Position numbers and translations under genes: made by a program. Shown piece by piece: positions 1 through 9,346 of a stretch of DNA of 33,861 bases (positions within the stretch are counted from its first letter, which is position 1; every line of letters starts with the position of its first letter). Source of the stretch: Diaporthe sp. PMI_573 (Eukaryota > Ascomycota > Sordariomycetes > Diaporthales > Diaporthaceae); contig JAJTUP010000190.1 in NCBI GenBank assembly GCA_021399435.1, positions 1-33,861 on the forward strand. Reading direction: 5' to 3'. The notes beneath the pieces were generated by a model. That model was not told where the DNA came from. It was given only the letters and a program-made list of their open reading frames with translations, and did no database searches.

Positions 1-1002
1 ATCGCGGAAGTATGTGAGGAGATTATGTAGGAGGGTGATAACATTGTTGACTGACTCCTGTCTTTTTTGATCAATCATACCTGCAACATTGCTTAGCTGG
101 AATGGCACATAACTAGTCTGGATTTGAAATGCTTTACCGACTACAGTTGCTGGGATCGGTAAGTTCAACGTTTGTAATGGACCTCGGCATTCCATGAGTG
201 CGATCTTCGATATCAGCTTGAAGATATTGGCCTGGGAGAATACCCAGGACACAAGAAGCCACAAGACGAGGTCTCTGTCGTATGTCTTCGGTAGCTGATG
301 TCTCAAGTTCTCGATCCAGATCGCGGAAAAGAGTTCCACCCGTTCATGGCACTCGTAATAATCCACCAACATGGCAACCTTGGCGAGCATCTCAAGGCTT
401 ACAGTTCTGGGAACGCTCCGATTGTGCCCGTGTATAATATTCATTACAATCAACAAAGCAGCTGGATCCCAGTCTTCTGCTTCCACAGAGCAGTGATCCG
501 GCCCTGTTGAATTCTCTTTCCAGGGACCGTTCCACATCCTCTTGAAGTAGTTTGAAGCCAATCTCAAATGGCTAGATGAGAGTCGCATTTGCAGTTGTCG
601 TTGGCCCTGGTGATGTTTGATCGGCGTCAACGATCGCCATGTTGGAGACGATGCTGTTGGTGAGTACTCTCCCTGGATCATCGGTGGAGATACTGCGGGA
701 GGTTCCATAGAGTCGGGCTCAGCAACTTCATCTGGCGATTCTTCGACGGCCACTTCTTCGCCATATACCGCTTTGGGAGGGGGGTATTCGTCCTCATCGT
801 CCACGAACTTGTCCCCGAACTTGGTGGAATCGATGCGTCGGAATGTGTCTTCGTACAGATTCGGATAGAATTGCAATGCAGGGGTTGTTACCAAAGGGCT
901 TTCCCATTCAGCGTACTTGTCCCATACAGCAAATGGGGCATTTGCGTTATGGAGAATCAGTATGGTGTCTCCCTGCGGGTCTAACTCAACAATCTCAGCC
1001 AT
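1..1002 (-). CDS. BTB/POZ-domain protein, 3' part beyond left edge
   Basis: An open frame of 334 codons starts at the ATG at 1002-1000 and is still open at base 1. The first about 25 residues (GDTILILHNANAPFAVW) are the entry segment typical of a large fungal BTB family. An acidic Pro/Glu-rich linker follows to about residue 125. Then comes a BTB core with SSSHLRLASNYFKRMWNGPW (about 142-161) and the helical half with EMLAKVAMLVDYYECHERVE. Such proteins are generally thought to dimerise through BTB; the partner and function of this one are not visible. No intron is needed in the visible part. The start is chosen because the conserved GDTILIL segment lies only ten codons downstream. The C-terminus is missing, so I cannot say whether the gene is intact. 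Confidence 0.78.
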   Translation of the reverse strand, partial: MAEIVELDPQGDTILILHNANAPFAVWDKYAEWESPLVTTPALQFYPNLYEDTFRRIDSTKFGDKFVDDEDEYPPPKAVYGEEVAVEESPDEVAEPDSMEPPAVSPPMIQGEYSPTASSPTWRSLTPIKHHQGQRQLQMRLSSSHLRLASNYFKRMWNGPWKENSTGPDHCSVEAEDWDPAALLIVMNIIHGHNRSVPRTVSLEMLAKVAMLVDYYECHERVELFSAIWIENLRHQLPKTYDRDLVLWLLVSWVFSQANIFKLISKIALMECRGPLQTLNLPIPATVVGKAFQIQTSYVPFQLSNVAGMIDQKRQESVNNVITLLHNLLTYFRD

Positions 1003-1188
1003 GATGAGAGACCAGTGGGTAATTTTCTGGGCAGCCGAAGTCGAGAGGAATTTGGAGGTTCGACGATTACCACCTGGGGCTACCCCTCGTTTTGGGTTCG
1101 CAAGGGCAGGGAGCACTGATAGGAGGTAAGCTCGGTGCTAGAGTTTGGTTGCACCCATCCATTTCAAAGCCTACATGACTTGTTACTA

Positions 1189-1334
1189 GGTGGACACCCA
1201 GGGAAGGATACATTCAAAGTCGTGACCAGTCGCCGGTTCCACTGGTCAGGGCTATTCTAGAGGCGTGCATTCTCAACATCAACCAGTTCCGAGGCTGCAA
1301 TGTCGATTCTGGAAGAGATGTCGATCGTATGTGA
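1189..1334 (+). pseudogene. Ty3/Gypsy integrase zinc-binding (H2C2) fragment
   Basis: The frame from 1189 reads GGHPGKDTFKVVTSRRFHWS and ends at a TAG at 1258-1260. This resembles the H2C2 zinc-binding start of LTR-retrotransposon integrases (GHPG ... FHWPG). A second frame from 1263 reads QFRGCNVDSGRDVDR, resembling the next stretch (RRFVRNCDVCGR) with cysteines lost. I infer a short, frameshifted Gypsy pol relic. No LTR or other pol domain is visible nearby, and the match is by eye. Confidence 0.4.
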
Positions 1335-2161
1335 TCAACAAGAGCAGATCCAATGAGAACATAGAATATCTAGTCCGTGAGGTATCCCATTCCGCCTTCC
1401 AATACAATTCAATCTGCGAAATAAGTTGCCGTGCCCACATCCGGCCCACCCCCCCATTCGGCCCACTCCACACCCGCGACCGCGTCAGGTCCACATCTTC
1501 ACGTAAAACGCGATTTCTTTACGTGTAATTTTTCTCTTCTCTTCAAACTTTGCAAGTATCATCCCTATCCTTCAATGAAGCCATACACCGAAGATGGATG
1601 GGAAGCTGAAGGTACTTTCTGCTCCCATTGGTGAAGACGAAGACCTTCTCCGCCAACATCTGAAAGGTTTCGGTTTCTACAAAGTGACAAGTGCTTATGC
1701 GACTGGGGCGGTACTGCTTATCCTGCATTCAGTGGGAATCTGGGAGAGTCGAGGAGGCGGAAAGCAGCCTCATGCAATCCATTCGGGGATCTACATTCTC
1801 GTCAGCAAGGGAGGGCACTAAATGTAATAGTCAGCCTCCTCACTCATTTGAATACATCCTCAGTTATCTACGGAATTTCGATTTGATCGCCGATCGACGT
1901 CGATCGATCGATTTCAATTAGTGATCGATCGATATCGATCGATTGAAGGTGACGATCGATATAAATCGATCGATCAGGGCTCGGAATCGATCTGTACGAT
2001 CGATTTCCAACTCTGAGTGGAAGGGTATGACATATGCCTGGTGGGGAAGGTGGCGTGCAACGCGCACACTGGCCCCGCCTTACACAAGGATGCGAAACCT
2101 GTCTCGGCAGCAGACGCCATGAAAAGCTTCCCCCGAAAATAACGCTAGATCTCTATTTTCA
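1335..2161. other. No gene recognised; contains the GATC array
   Basis: Short open frames occur on both strands (for example from an ATG at 1594) but none has recognisable motifs or a convincing intron structure. The only clear structure is the GATC-rich palindromic array at 1884-2006, listed separately. Confidence 0.5.
1884..2006. repeat. Dense GATC / CGATCGAT palindromic array
   Basis: Twelve GATC sites fall within about 123 bp, mostly in runs of CGATCGAT. AT-rich spacers (ATTTCAATTAGT, ATATAAAT) separate the runs. The sequence is highly self-complementary, so each run can pair with the others. I see no coding potential across it. It could be a degenerate microsatellite or a cluster of binding sites. 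Confidence 0.7.
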
Positions 2162-2200
2162 GCTACTCTCATTTGCATACCACACCGCCAAATTCGCGCT
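2162..2200 (+). repeat. 39-bp inverted repeat, left arm
   Basis: This arm begins GCTACTCTCATTTGCATACC and is the exact reverse complement of 2734-2772 (39 of 39 bases). The arms enclose 533 bp without a recognisable gene. This geometry fits a small non-autonomous element or a palindromic relic. I did not find a clear target duplication outside the arms. Confidence 0.85.
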
Positions 2201-2382
2201 AGTGACACTTTCATGTCATCCCACACCAATCTTGTATGCGCATAATCATTTGAACATTACATCGCAATTTCCTCAACGAATACTGGTTCAATTCAATCAA
2301 TAGTGTGAAAAGAATGAGGGCATTCAGGGCTATCTATTACTTCTTTTCCCGACAAGTTTGGAGGTCTGGTTGCCGAGCAATA

Positions 2383-2570
2383 TGTGTTGAAAGTACCGAT
2401 TTATGATGACATGTTGTTAAATTTGAAGCACTTTCTCGTGCATCAGCACGAATACTGAGTCAATTCAATTGATTATGATATCAACATGATTAACATAGTC
2501 TAGGTACCTATTGATTATTACCGAATTAATCTTGGATCTGTGGTTGCTGGGAAATCTGTGTTGAAAGTAC
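2383..2570 (+). repeat. Diverged direct repeat between the inverted-repeat arms
   Basis: TGTGTTGAAAGTAC occurs exactly at 2383-2396 and 2557-2570. The roughly 20 bases upstream of each copy are also similar (GTCTGGTTGCC versus CTGTGGTTGCTG). This suggests an internal duplication within the segment bounded by the 39-bp inverted repeats. No coding potential is associated. Confidence 0.5.
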
Positions 2571-2733
2571 AATTTTGCGGCACCGATTATCATCCAAGTT
2601 GCAATCTCTAGAGGGTGTTTCTAGAGTTTCAGCTAAAAGAACTCTACCTGCACAGGGGTCACGTACTATTTACACAGCACCTGCAAAATGCCAAGATGAC
2701 CCTTGGAAACCGAATCATTTCAAGCAAAACTTC

Positions 2734-2772
2734 AGCGCGAATTTGGCGGTGTGGTATGCAAATGAGAGTAGC
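2734..2772 (-). repeat. 39-bp inverted repeat, right arm
   Basis: Exact reverse complement of 2162-2200. The sequence reads AGCGCGAATTTGGCGGTGTG onwards on the plus strand. Flanks outside the two arms do not match each other. Confidence 0.85.
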
Positions 2773-3457
2773 ACACACCCTGCAACGAGTCATACTGTAC
2801 CACATTCACGGACCGCTGTTCAGCTGAATTGAACTGCGGGATGACGATTGGATTTGGCGAGGCCAAAAAGAATTAAAATAAGCACCATCCAATGGGCGGT
2901 CGTGTGCATGGGAGCACGTTTGCACTGCTCGGTCCGGGCTGTTTGTTGCCATCTTGAATCTCTTGGCATGTAGGTTGCATCCATTCCCGCGATTATCTGC
3001 ACAAAGAGCGTCAGACCTGCATCATCTCTGGTCGTGATCACCTATCCACCCGAAACAGTCTCACATTCTATTAAGCCAAGGCATCACCGGGCCGGCGGAG
3101 AATCGGGGAAGACTTGCTTTCGCTAGGAAACAAGAGACATAAGCATGAAGACGCGACGGGAATATCAGCGGCACAACCAATCATGTCGCAGTAAACTCAA
3201 TGCAAGTGATGCCGGCAAGTGATGCATGCTGCCGTATGAAATCGAGTGCGATCGTCTTTCCCGACTACCTCTGATTGGTATTAGTGATTGTTGGATCTTG
3301 AATTATTTCACCTCATCCTCGCCAAGATCCGATCATCGACCGTAGAACTGTCAGATATGGTTGATGCTCTTTATCTTAGCTCATGAAATGATTGGGCCTT
3401 GATACCTTCACCGCTGTCCAGTTTCCCTCGATGATGCGGGTAGTGATGCATTTTTCT
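2773..3457. other. Intergenic stretch, nothing recognised
   Basis: No supported gene, RNA or repeat. Only short unmotivated open frames are present on either strand. Confidence 0.5.
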
Positions 3458-3534
3458 GTACACGTACGTACGTACGTACTGTATTTTGGGTAGCTGTACG
3501 TACGTACAACTTTTCTGTACGTACAAAATTGTAC
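3458..3534. repeat. GTAC palindromic microsatellite cluster
   Basis: Runs of (GTAC)n or ACGTACGT occur three times within about 77 bp (around 3463-3480, 3495-3507 and 3517-3524), followed by isolated GTAC at 3531. The cluster lies just beyond the 3' end of the hAT transposase relic that ends at 3609. It may therefore be part of that element's subterminal region. Confidence 0.6.
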
Positions 3535-3608
3535 CATACAAATTTCCTCCTTCCTTTTTAGGCAATAGTTGAGTACGAGCATTCATACGGTCCTGGTCTC
3601 CTGTCACT

Positions 3609-5160
3609 CTAGTCTCCAACCACTGATTCCACTTCAGTACCAACCCCCAATATATCACCTGTCGACTGTAAGACACCTTCCCACTCGAAATCTCCATTGG
3701 CAGAGGCCATCACACCATCCATCCAGACCTTCTTGCCCTGCGCATTCACAAACAACTCGAGGTACGAATCTTCAAGTTCCAGCCAGTCCTTCTCCTCAAG
3801 ATCCGCCCAGCGCTTTTTATGCGTGTACTTCTGATCCTTAAGGCGATCTAATACGCGATCATTCATAAAAATGAAGGCCTGCATGTCCGCGTGCATGGGC
3901 GTAAGGCGATTTCGAGCTTTCGTGTGTATGAAACTGATCGCAGAGAAACTTCGTTCTGAAGGTACGGAGTTTGCAAGCGTGTTCATTACCTTCACAGCTA
4001 CTCTAGCCAGAATCGAGCCCTGGTTGAGGAGGCACTGCCACGCCATTGCTGGCTTGAAGCCATCGTCGTATACAGCGCTGTGCTTATTGAATAAGCCGTC
4101 TGGGCCGCCTGTACGCATTCGGAAGTGTGTGAATTCGGAGAGGGCACGGTGATACTCGTCGTCATTTTCCAGCTGTTTCTGCAAATATTCTTGTACGCGT
4201 GCAAAGACGCTAGGCGGAAATTTCGAGTTTAGACCTGTTGTATCAGGCCGGAGGGCATCGGCGATCTAATGTATATCGTACGTTTGCTTATCAAGCCTAG
4301 CTTTGAATATAGCGTCAATATCGTCCCACGGAATATCAGGGAACTGATCAGCCTCTCTCATCTCAGCCCATTTGCTTTTGATTTGCAGCCAGCGATTTAC
4401 AACGTGTGCAATTCCCGCCCCATCAGCCTCAGAAGCGTGTTGAAAGTCGTTCACCGGTTTCAGCACAGCGATCGCAGCCTCGAGTTCTAGCCAGAAGCTG
4501 CTGTCTTTGATGATCCGAACCGCTTCGGGCAGGAGAACGGGGCAATCTTGAGATCGCAACTCATCCCGTACATCTTTTCGAACAGACCAGTCTCTGGCAG
4601 GGTCTCGAGAACGGAGGAGGGAGAAGAAAGAATTGTACTGGGAACCCCAGCGTGTAATAATACTGTTCGGAACGAGCAGGTTAGTATATCAATTTCTCAG
4701 TCGCAGCTAACAATTCACCGGTACCTTCTGATCAGCGCGCGAGTTACTCCGTTCCACCTTGTGCGCTGGCACATTCTCAATCTTTGTAATTGTAATTTAG
4801 ACCGTGAGAAGAACACGAGCAGGGTGCTGACGTTGTTAAAGAGATCCTCGAAGAAGGGAAGAAGAAGAATATCTTTAATCAGAAGCTGAAGGCCGTGAGA
4901 ATCGCACAGAGAGAAGTTGATGTGTGAGAGCTCTGGGAATCCCCCTAGCAGGTCGTGTACAGAGCGCATCGTATTTTCGGTATCCGTACAGATAGAATTG
5001 ATCCTGGAGAGATCGCCGCCACACAGTTGCTGCATTTCTCCCCAGATCGTATAGTAGATTCCTCTATCGTTTGCGTACTTAGGCTGTGATGACTATGCTG
5101 CTGTGACGGCAGCCACTTATTGTGGGCCCGAGATGGAAAGCCGGGATGATAGAGTGAATT
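3609..5160 (-). pseudogene. hAT-family transposase relic lacking its N-terminus
   Basis: Read right to left on the minus strand, an RNase-H-like core segment contains INSICTDTENTMRSVHDLL and SLCDSHGLQLLIKDI. An intron fits at 4724-4663 (62 nt, donor GTACCG, TACTAAC branch site, acceptor CAG). Splicing restores IITRWGSQYNSFFSLLRS and then VRDELRSQDCPVLLPEAVRI. The frame then meets one in-frame TAG at 4268-4266. It continues into the hAT dimerisation region (LANSVPSERSFSAISFIHTK) and stops at 3609. Upstream of 5095 the frame is broken by a TAG and an apparent frameshift, and no BED finger is present. The preserved splice sites suggest recent decay. The family matches the N-terminal relic at 20,159-20,611. 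Confidence 0.8.
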
Positions 5161-5380
5161 CAAGATTGCTTCTGAGTTCCTTATTTAAAGAAGCTGATAT
5201 AAGATTCTCGCATATACACTTTCAATCTTGTGCAAACTCCAAATATTCTCAAAAGGTTTCAATAAATTTCTCATCGATTACCGTTGACAGGCTTGGGATC
5301 ACAAATTAAAAGAAATAACGTCACAGCAAGGATCGTCCTTCGATAAACATTACCACGTGTTTTCTTCTCATCTGTCTACA

Positions 5381-5629
5381 ATGGGCTCCTGCTTGAGCCT
5401 CCTGTATTCCGATTCTGCTGTCGAAAAACAACTCCGAGCTCCCTCTACTATTAAACAAGCTCACCTTCATGCTCCAGCCTGTCTTAGTTCACATAATACC
5501 GCGCCTTCTACCGTGGTTTCATGCATAAATATGGCAGAAACGGCAATTGAAGTCAATATGCACCGAATTACAGAGAGACCACGGCTTATCCATATTGACC
5601 GACTAGGGAACCATAGCATGCAACAATAG
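5381..5629 (+). CDS. Possible small protein with N-terminal MGSCLS lipidation-like motif
   Basis: This 82-codon frame has a good start context (ACAATGG, A at -3 and G at +4). The product begins MGSCLSLLYSDSAVEKQ. Gly2 with Ser6 fits the general N-myristoylation pattern, and Cys4 would be a natural palmitoylation site, as in G-alpha subunits. The rest has no domain that I recognise. It could equally be a chance frame in intergenic DNA between two transposon relics. Confidence 0.3.
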   Translation: MGSCLSLLYSDSAVEKQLRAPSTIKQAHLHAPACLSSHNTAPSTVVSCINMAETAIEVNMHRITERPRLIHIDRLGNHSMQQ

Positions 5630-5854
5630 TGCCGTAGGCGTGGATCTATGCCAGACAGTTGCCCACACCAAAAGATAAAACCCTGACATCACATAACGTC
5701 TCCCTGGATGTGAAATACATCGTACGCAAAGTTGACAGCAAGATAATCATTTGGCCCTCCGTGCATCATTTCTGCCTTCCACCACGTACTGTATTATGTT
5801 GTGTACTTTGAAGATCACTGCTGACAAGGGCAAGGGTTGAAGTTCCCACCCAAA

Positions 5855-6345
5855 AAAACCACACCTTGAAGTACTTTTTGGGTACTGTATTTTGTGGTGT
5901 ATAAGACGAAGAAGCTAGACGAGCGAGCACTCAAGTGCAAGCTGCTCGGCTTTGAGTGCTCACACACATATATCCTTCTAGACCCGAATGGGAAGATCAT
6001 TTACTCAGCAAACGTCCACTTCCCACCAGAAAAGCTCACCAAATGGGCGCCCAGAAGTGAGACACGATCAATCGGGACACAGGCACAAGTCCGCGATGCG
6101 TCGCTGCGTGCACAGCAGGAGAGCTTCCGACAAGTGAACCAGCAACTTTGCGCCCAGAACTTGAATCCTCTACCTCATTCCGATCGTATGGATACTACCA
6201 ATGGCCTAGGTGTCGAACGAATCAAGAGGTACGTAAGGAGGAAATCTACCGGTCTCATGCAGCTACCACCAAAAGACAGAGAGCTCGCTGAGGCCCACTT
6301 TGGTTCACCGAAGATTAAGCGTGCGCACGGGGAGGCTACGAATGT
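5855..6345 (+). pseudogene. Ty1/Copia pol fragment (after the integrase core)
   Basis: The frame from 5894 contains KTKKLDERALKCKLLGFE and then YILLDPNGKIIYSANVHF. This is the conserved segment after the integrase catalytic core in Copia elements, normally 'LDERA.KC.LLGY.. ..Y...DP..gki...rdV.F'. The preceding bases from about 5855 (LKYFLGTVF) also fit but are frameshifted. The Pro/Gln/Arg-rich linker follows, and the reverse transcriptase is absent. From about 6346 the same open frame runs into sequence homologous to a MULE, so its C-terminus is chimeric. No LTRs were found. Confidence 0.65.
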
Positions 6346-6650
6346 CCCGATGACCACCAACGTTGATTTAATCGCTCACTACCAACACTTAATCAAATCA
6401 CTTAGATTGTCGTTAGAATCAATCGATTTGGCATCAAAAATATATCTTAGTTAGTTAAATGTCTTTTTTCTTGTATTGTAAAAAAGTAGCAAACAGAGGC
6501 ACAGAGAACCGTTAACCAGCTACCATACATGGATCTAACAGCTAGTAACATCGTTAGCAACACCAATGATAACGCCCATAACAACTAGGGCAACAGGGGT
6601 AACAAGGAAACTTAGGATAAGATTGTCATAATAGATAACTAATTAGACAT
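6346..6650 (+). mobile_element. Internally deleted, transition-decayed MULE relic
   Basis: Bases about 6346-6450 align with the leader of the MULE at about 12,740-12,835; for example ATCGATTTGGCATCAAAAAT corresponds to ATCAATTCAGCATCAAAAAC. Bases about 6490-6640 align with its 3' coding end at about 15,195-15,310 (GTTAACCAGCTACCATACAT versus GTCAACCAGCTACCATGCGT). The roughly 2.3 kb between is missing. Most differences are C to T or G to A with this copy the AT-richer one, and CAA/CAG codons have become stops. I found no TIR at its edges. Confidence 0.65.
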
Positions 6651-7206
6651 AAATTCTCGTTTCTCTGGTGGATATGGCAATGATGCAACTGGGGGATCGT
6701 TCAGCTGCTGCATCGCTTTTGTTCACTGCATGAGCAGGTTGACAGCTCACATAATTACCCAAAGCTCGAGTCCCGGATTCTGACTAAGATTACCCCGCCA
6801 TCTACTATGATCATATAAAACCCTATAAATTCATCTTGCACCTTTTTGCCCAATGCTCTATTTTCAACATTCCCAGTATCTTGTCCACTCGCCCCAGCTA
6901 ACTATGGCGACTACGCCTGGACCCCAAATCTTATCCATTGACCAGCTGTCTGAGAGTGTAATGACTGCCAACGCCCTTCTACATCCCCACCGTGGTATGC
7001 TTGATGCAAAATGACTTTTCTTGGTCTCAGGTCGTAGCTGATGAGGACATCTTGGCCGGATAGGTTGTTCTAATGATAATGTTGTTGCCGTTGGCTCTGA
7101 GTTGTCAGAGCCAGCGGGTATCTGGGGAGACCTAGAATCAACAACTTGCAATCAACCAGTAAATGATCCCCACACTGCGTTTACCACTTCTACGTATACA
7201 TCAGCG
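6651..7206. other. Upstream region of the bZIP gene; possible leader ORF
   Basis: A TATA-like TCATATAAAA lies at 6811-6820. A 53-codon frame follows at 6853-7014. It contains a Met-Ala-Thr-Thr-Pro stretch and could be an upstream ORF or a lost 5' exon of the bZIP gene at 7207. I could not find a splice arrangement that joins them in frame. No domain is visible. Confidence 0.3.
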
Positions 7207-7615
7207 ATGGCGACTGAGCATCCGTCTACGTCCACACCTCAGCCCCATGCCGCAGAAAGTCAACAGCAGCATTTCTCAGCACCCAGGACGATCAGCGCCT
7301 TGACTGCTTCCGCGTTTCTAGATGAGGACTGGACTAAGGTGTCAGACGTTGCGGAACGCCGCCGAATCCAAAACAGGATTGCCCAGCGTAACTACCGTAA
7401 GCTGCTTCCTTCACTATCTTGCTTTTATGAATTAGCTTGTTGCTTAATGCGTTATAGGGAAAAAGAACAAAGAGCGCATAGCTGATTCGGAGAGGAGGTC
7501 CAACTCCGGGCTTAAATCACAGCCCAGCGGCCTTCCCAAATGCACAGATGAGGGCTCATGGACGTTATTTCCGAACAGTGTCGGTAGGCTCAAGGACATC
7601 TCCCCATTTGCATGA
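7207..7615 (+). CDS. Short bZIP transcription factor-like protein, one intron
   Basis: Exon 1 (7207-7396) ends with DWTKVSDVAERRRIQNRIAQ followed by RNYR. This is the basic region of a common fungal bZIP family, with the N-x7-R DNA-contact pattern. A 61-nt intron fits at 7397-7457 (GTAAGC donor, TAG acceptor). Splicing gives RKKNKERIADSERRS. The stop at 7613-7615 yields about 115 residues. The leucine zipper after the basic region is poor or absent, so dimerisation is doubtful. Many fungal relatives of this type are several hundred residues long and this one is much shorter. The same frame continues past the TGA into the Rsc7-like gene. It may be a truncated or decaying gene; an upstream exon cannot be excluded. 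Confidence 0.55.
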
Positions 7616-7696
7616 TCAGTCCTAACCATAACCTTCCACTCAAAAGATGTACCTATTCCTGGGCCGCATTCTTCCTCTACGAAATCCCAGGCGTCA

Positions 7697-9182
7697 ATGC
7701 CCTCGCCGCCCAAGCCCACTCCGACCAAGTCGACCCTGAAGGCATTGCCCACGGTGCGGAACCACACTACAGATCAGCTTGGCCCGGGAGGCGACGAGTA
7801 CCTTCCCCGCGACATCGATGAAAGCGGGGAGAAGAAGGTCACGCCCAACGGGCAGCTACTAGGCGGCCACGAGTATCGCTGTCGAACATTTCTCGTCCCG
7901 AACCGAGGAGACAAGCTTTTCATGTTGGGGAGCGAGTGTGCGAAGTTTCTCGGATACCGCGACTCATACCTGCTTTTTAACAGAAACCCTTCCTTGTTCA
8001 AGATCATTGCCAACCAAACAGAAAAGGACGACCTCGTCAGCCAGGAGATTCTATCCTTGTCGTCTAGGTCAAGACCAATAGCGATTGTCACAGCACGGAG
8101 CATGTTCCGCCAGTTCGGCAGCCGAGTGATTGTAAATGGCCGGAGAGTCCGAGACGACTACTGGGAGACGAAAGCGAGAGAACAAGGCTTCACCGAGGCC
8201 GACCTGGCCGGGGAGAAGAGACCTGGCGAGTACATACAAGAAGGTCAGTTTGGACGTGATCCAGTCGGGCACGCATTGGGCAGTAGTGCACAAGCTAATA
8301 TCGTCAGAATATCCTGACACCCGACGCACCGACTCCTCGTCCATTCTCAAGACTGGGCCCCGGCAGGAGATCACCGGTCCTCTTTGCCAGGACAGATCTC
8401 AACCAAGCGCGATTCCTGAGATCCACACGCAAGCTCACCATGCCGCCGAGTACAACCGATCGGTAAATAGACAGAGTGAGATGCGGACCGATTACACCAA
8501 CGACATATGGCGAAGGCCTCATGAGCAGCCAGTATTCACGGCCTTAAACCAGCCTGTTAGTATTGGTACCGCTGCCGCAAATACCCCAATGTCCCATGCC
8601 ACGCAGCCGCCTTACACGAAATCAGAAGGGATGTCACAGCAGCAATCCGGGCTGATCCCAATCCAGAGTTCTCAGCCAATTATGACTACGCCGCCCTTCT
8701 CAACACCGATTCAGGCCCAAAACCCCAGTCAGTCGTCAACGGTGAGATATGGATATGTGGCTCGAGTTCCAAGTCAGCCACAATCAAAGCCAAGGAGCTT
8801 GTCTTCAGGATTTACCGCCAGGATGCTGCAGATGTGGCCACCGACGCCGCAGGCATCCCAGAACGTGTACACCCATAATCAGCAGGCGCAGCAGTCACTC
8901 CACCCGCCACAGAGCCCCATGCCAAAATTTAGACACTTAACCACCGCTGGCTCGGCTCAGCAAGGCGATATGCCCTACTTCGGCATGCCGGAAATGGCAC
9001 AAGGTTGCCCTGCCCCATCGCCGTGCGACCATCAAACCCAGGGCCAATACATGCATAAAGGGTCGACTCCCTCACCGGCTATCACACAGGCATGGTCAGG
9101 GCAGCAGCAGGGGCGGCCAGAGCAGTGGTGGACAACGCTTCCACATATCAAGTCCAGCACTTTGACTTCCTCACACCAATAA
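7697..9182 (+). CDS. Rsc7/Swp82-like chromatin-remodeling subunit, N-terminally short
   Basis: The first segment (7697-8243) encodes the conserved core of the Rsc7/Swp82 (Npl6) family: GEKKVTPNGQLLGGHEYRCR, FLVPNRGDKLFML, GYRDSYLLFNRN, PIAIVTARSMFRQFGSRVIV and GRRVRDDYWETKAREQGFTE. In yeast these proteins are subunits of RSC or SWI/SNF. The reading frame must then change. A 40- or 43-nt intron (donor GTCAGT at 8244, acceptor at 8283 or 8286) joins it to HKLISSEYPDTRRT and the Gln/Pro-rich C-terminal half ending at 9182. That intron is unusually short, so a frameshift is an alternative. The frame is open upstream to the TGA at 7613-7615, adding Ser/Thr/Pro-rich residues, but the acidic N-terminus usual in the family is missing. 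It may be a truncated duplicate. Confidence 0.7.
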
Positions 9183-9189
9183 TTAGCGT

Positions 9190-9346
9190 CCGAAGACATG
9201 GTCAGTGGTCAGCAGCGGAGGACGAAACCCTCATTAAGCTCAAGCGAGATGGTCTAAACAGCCAGGAAATCTGCGATTCGAAACAGCTTGTGTCGGGCAA
9301 GGACAAGTCGCCACGCCAGACACTTCATTCAGAGGACCCCAAGTGA
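9190..9346 (+). pseudogene. Myb/SANT-like fragment
   Basis: A short frame reads GQWSAAEDETLIKLKRDGLN followed by SQEICDSK, resembling the first helices of a fungal Myb-like DNA-binding repeat (W-x3-ED-x2-LI-x-L-x3-G). The second helix-turn-helix half and the remaining tryptophans are absent. It starts immediately after the stop of the Rsc7-like gene. It is probably a gene scrap, or an unrecognised small exon. Confidence 0.3.

Noticed and set aside
617..868. Plus-strand open frame with Ser/Gly-rich sequence
   Set aside because: It is the antisense of the acidic linker of the BTB gene on the minus strand.
1594..1821. Open frame starting MDGKLKVLSAPIGEDEDLL
   Set aside because: No recognisable motif, alternative frames look equally plausible, and it lies in repeat-rich intergenic DNA.
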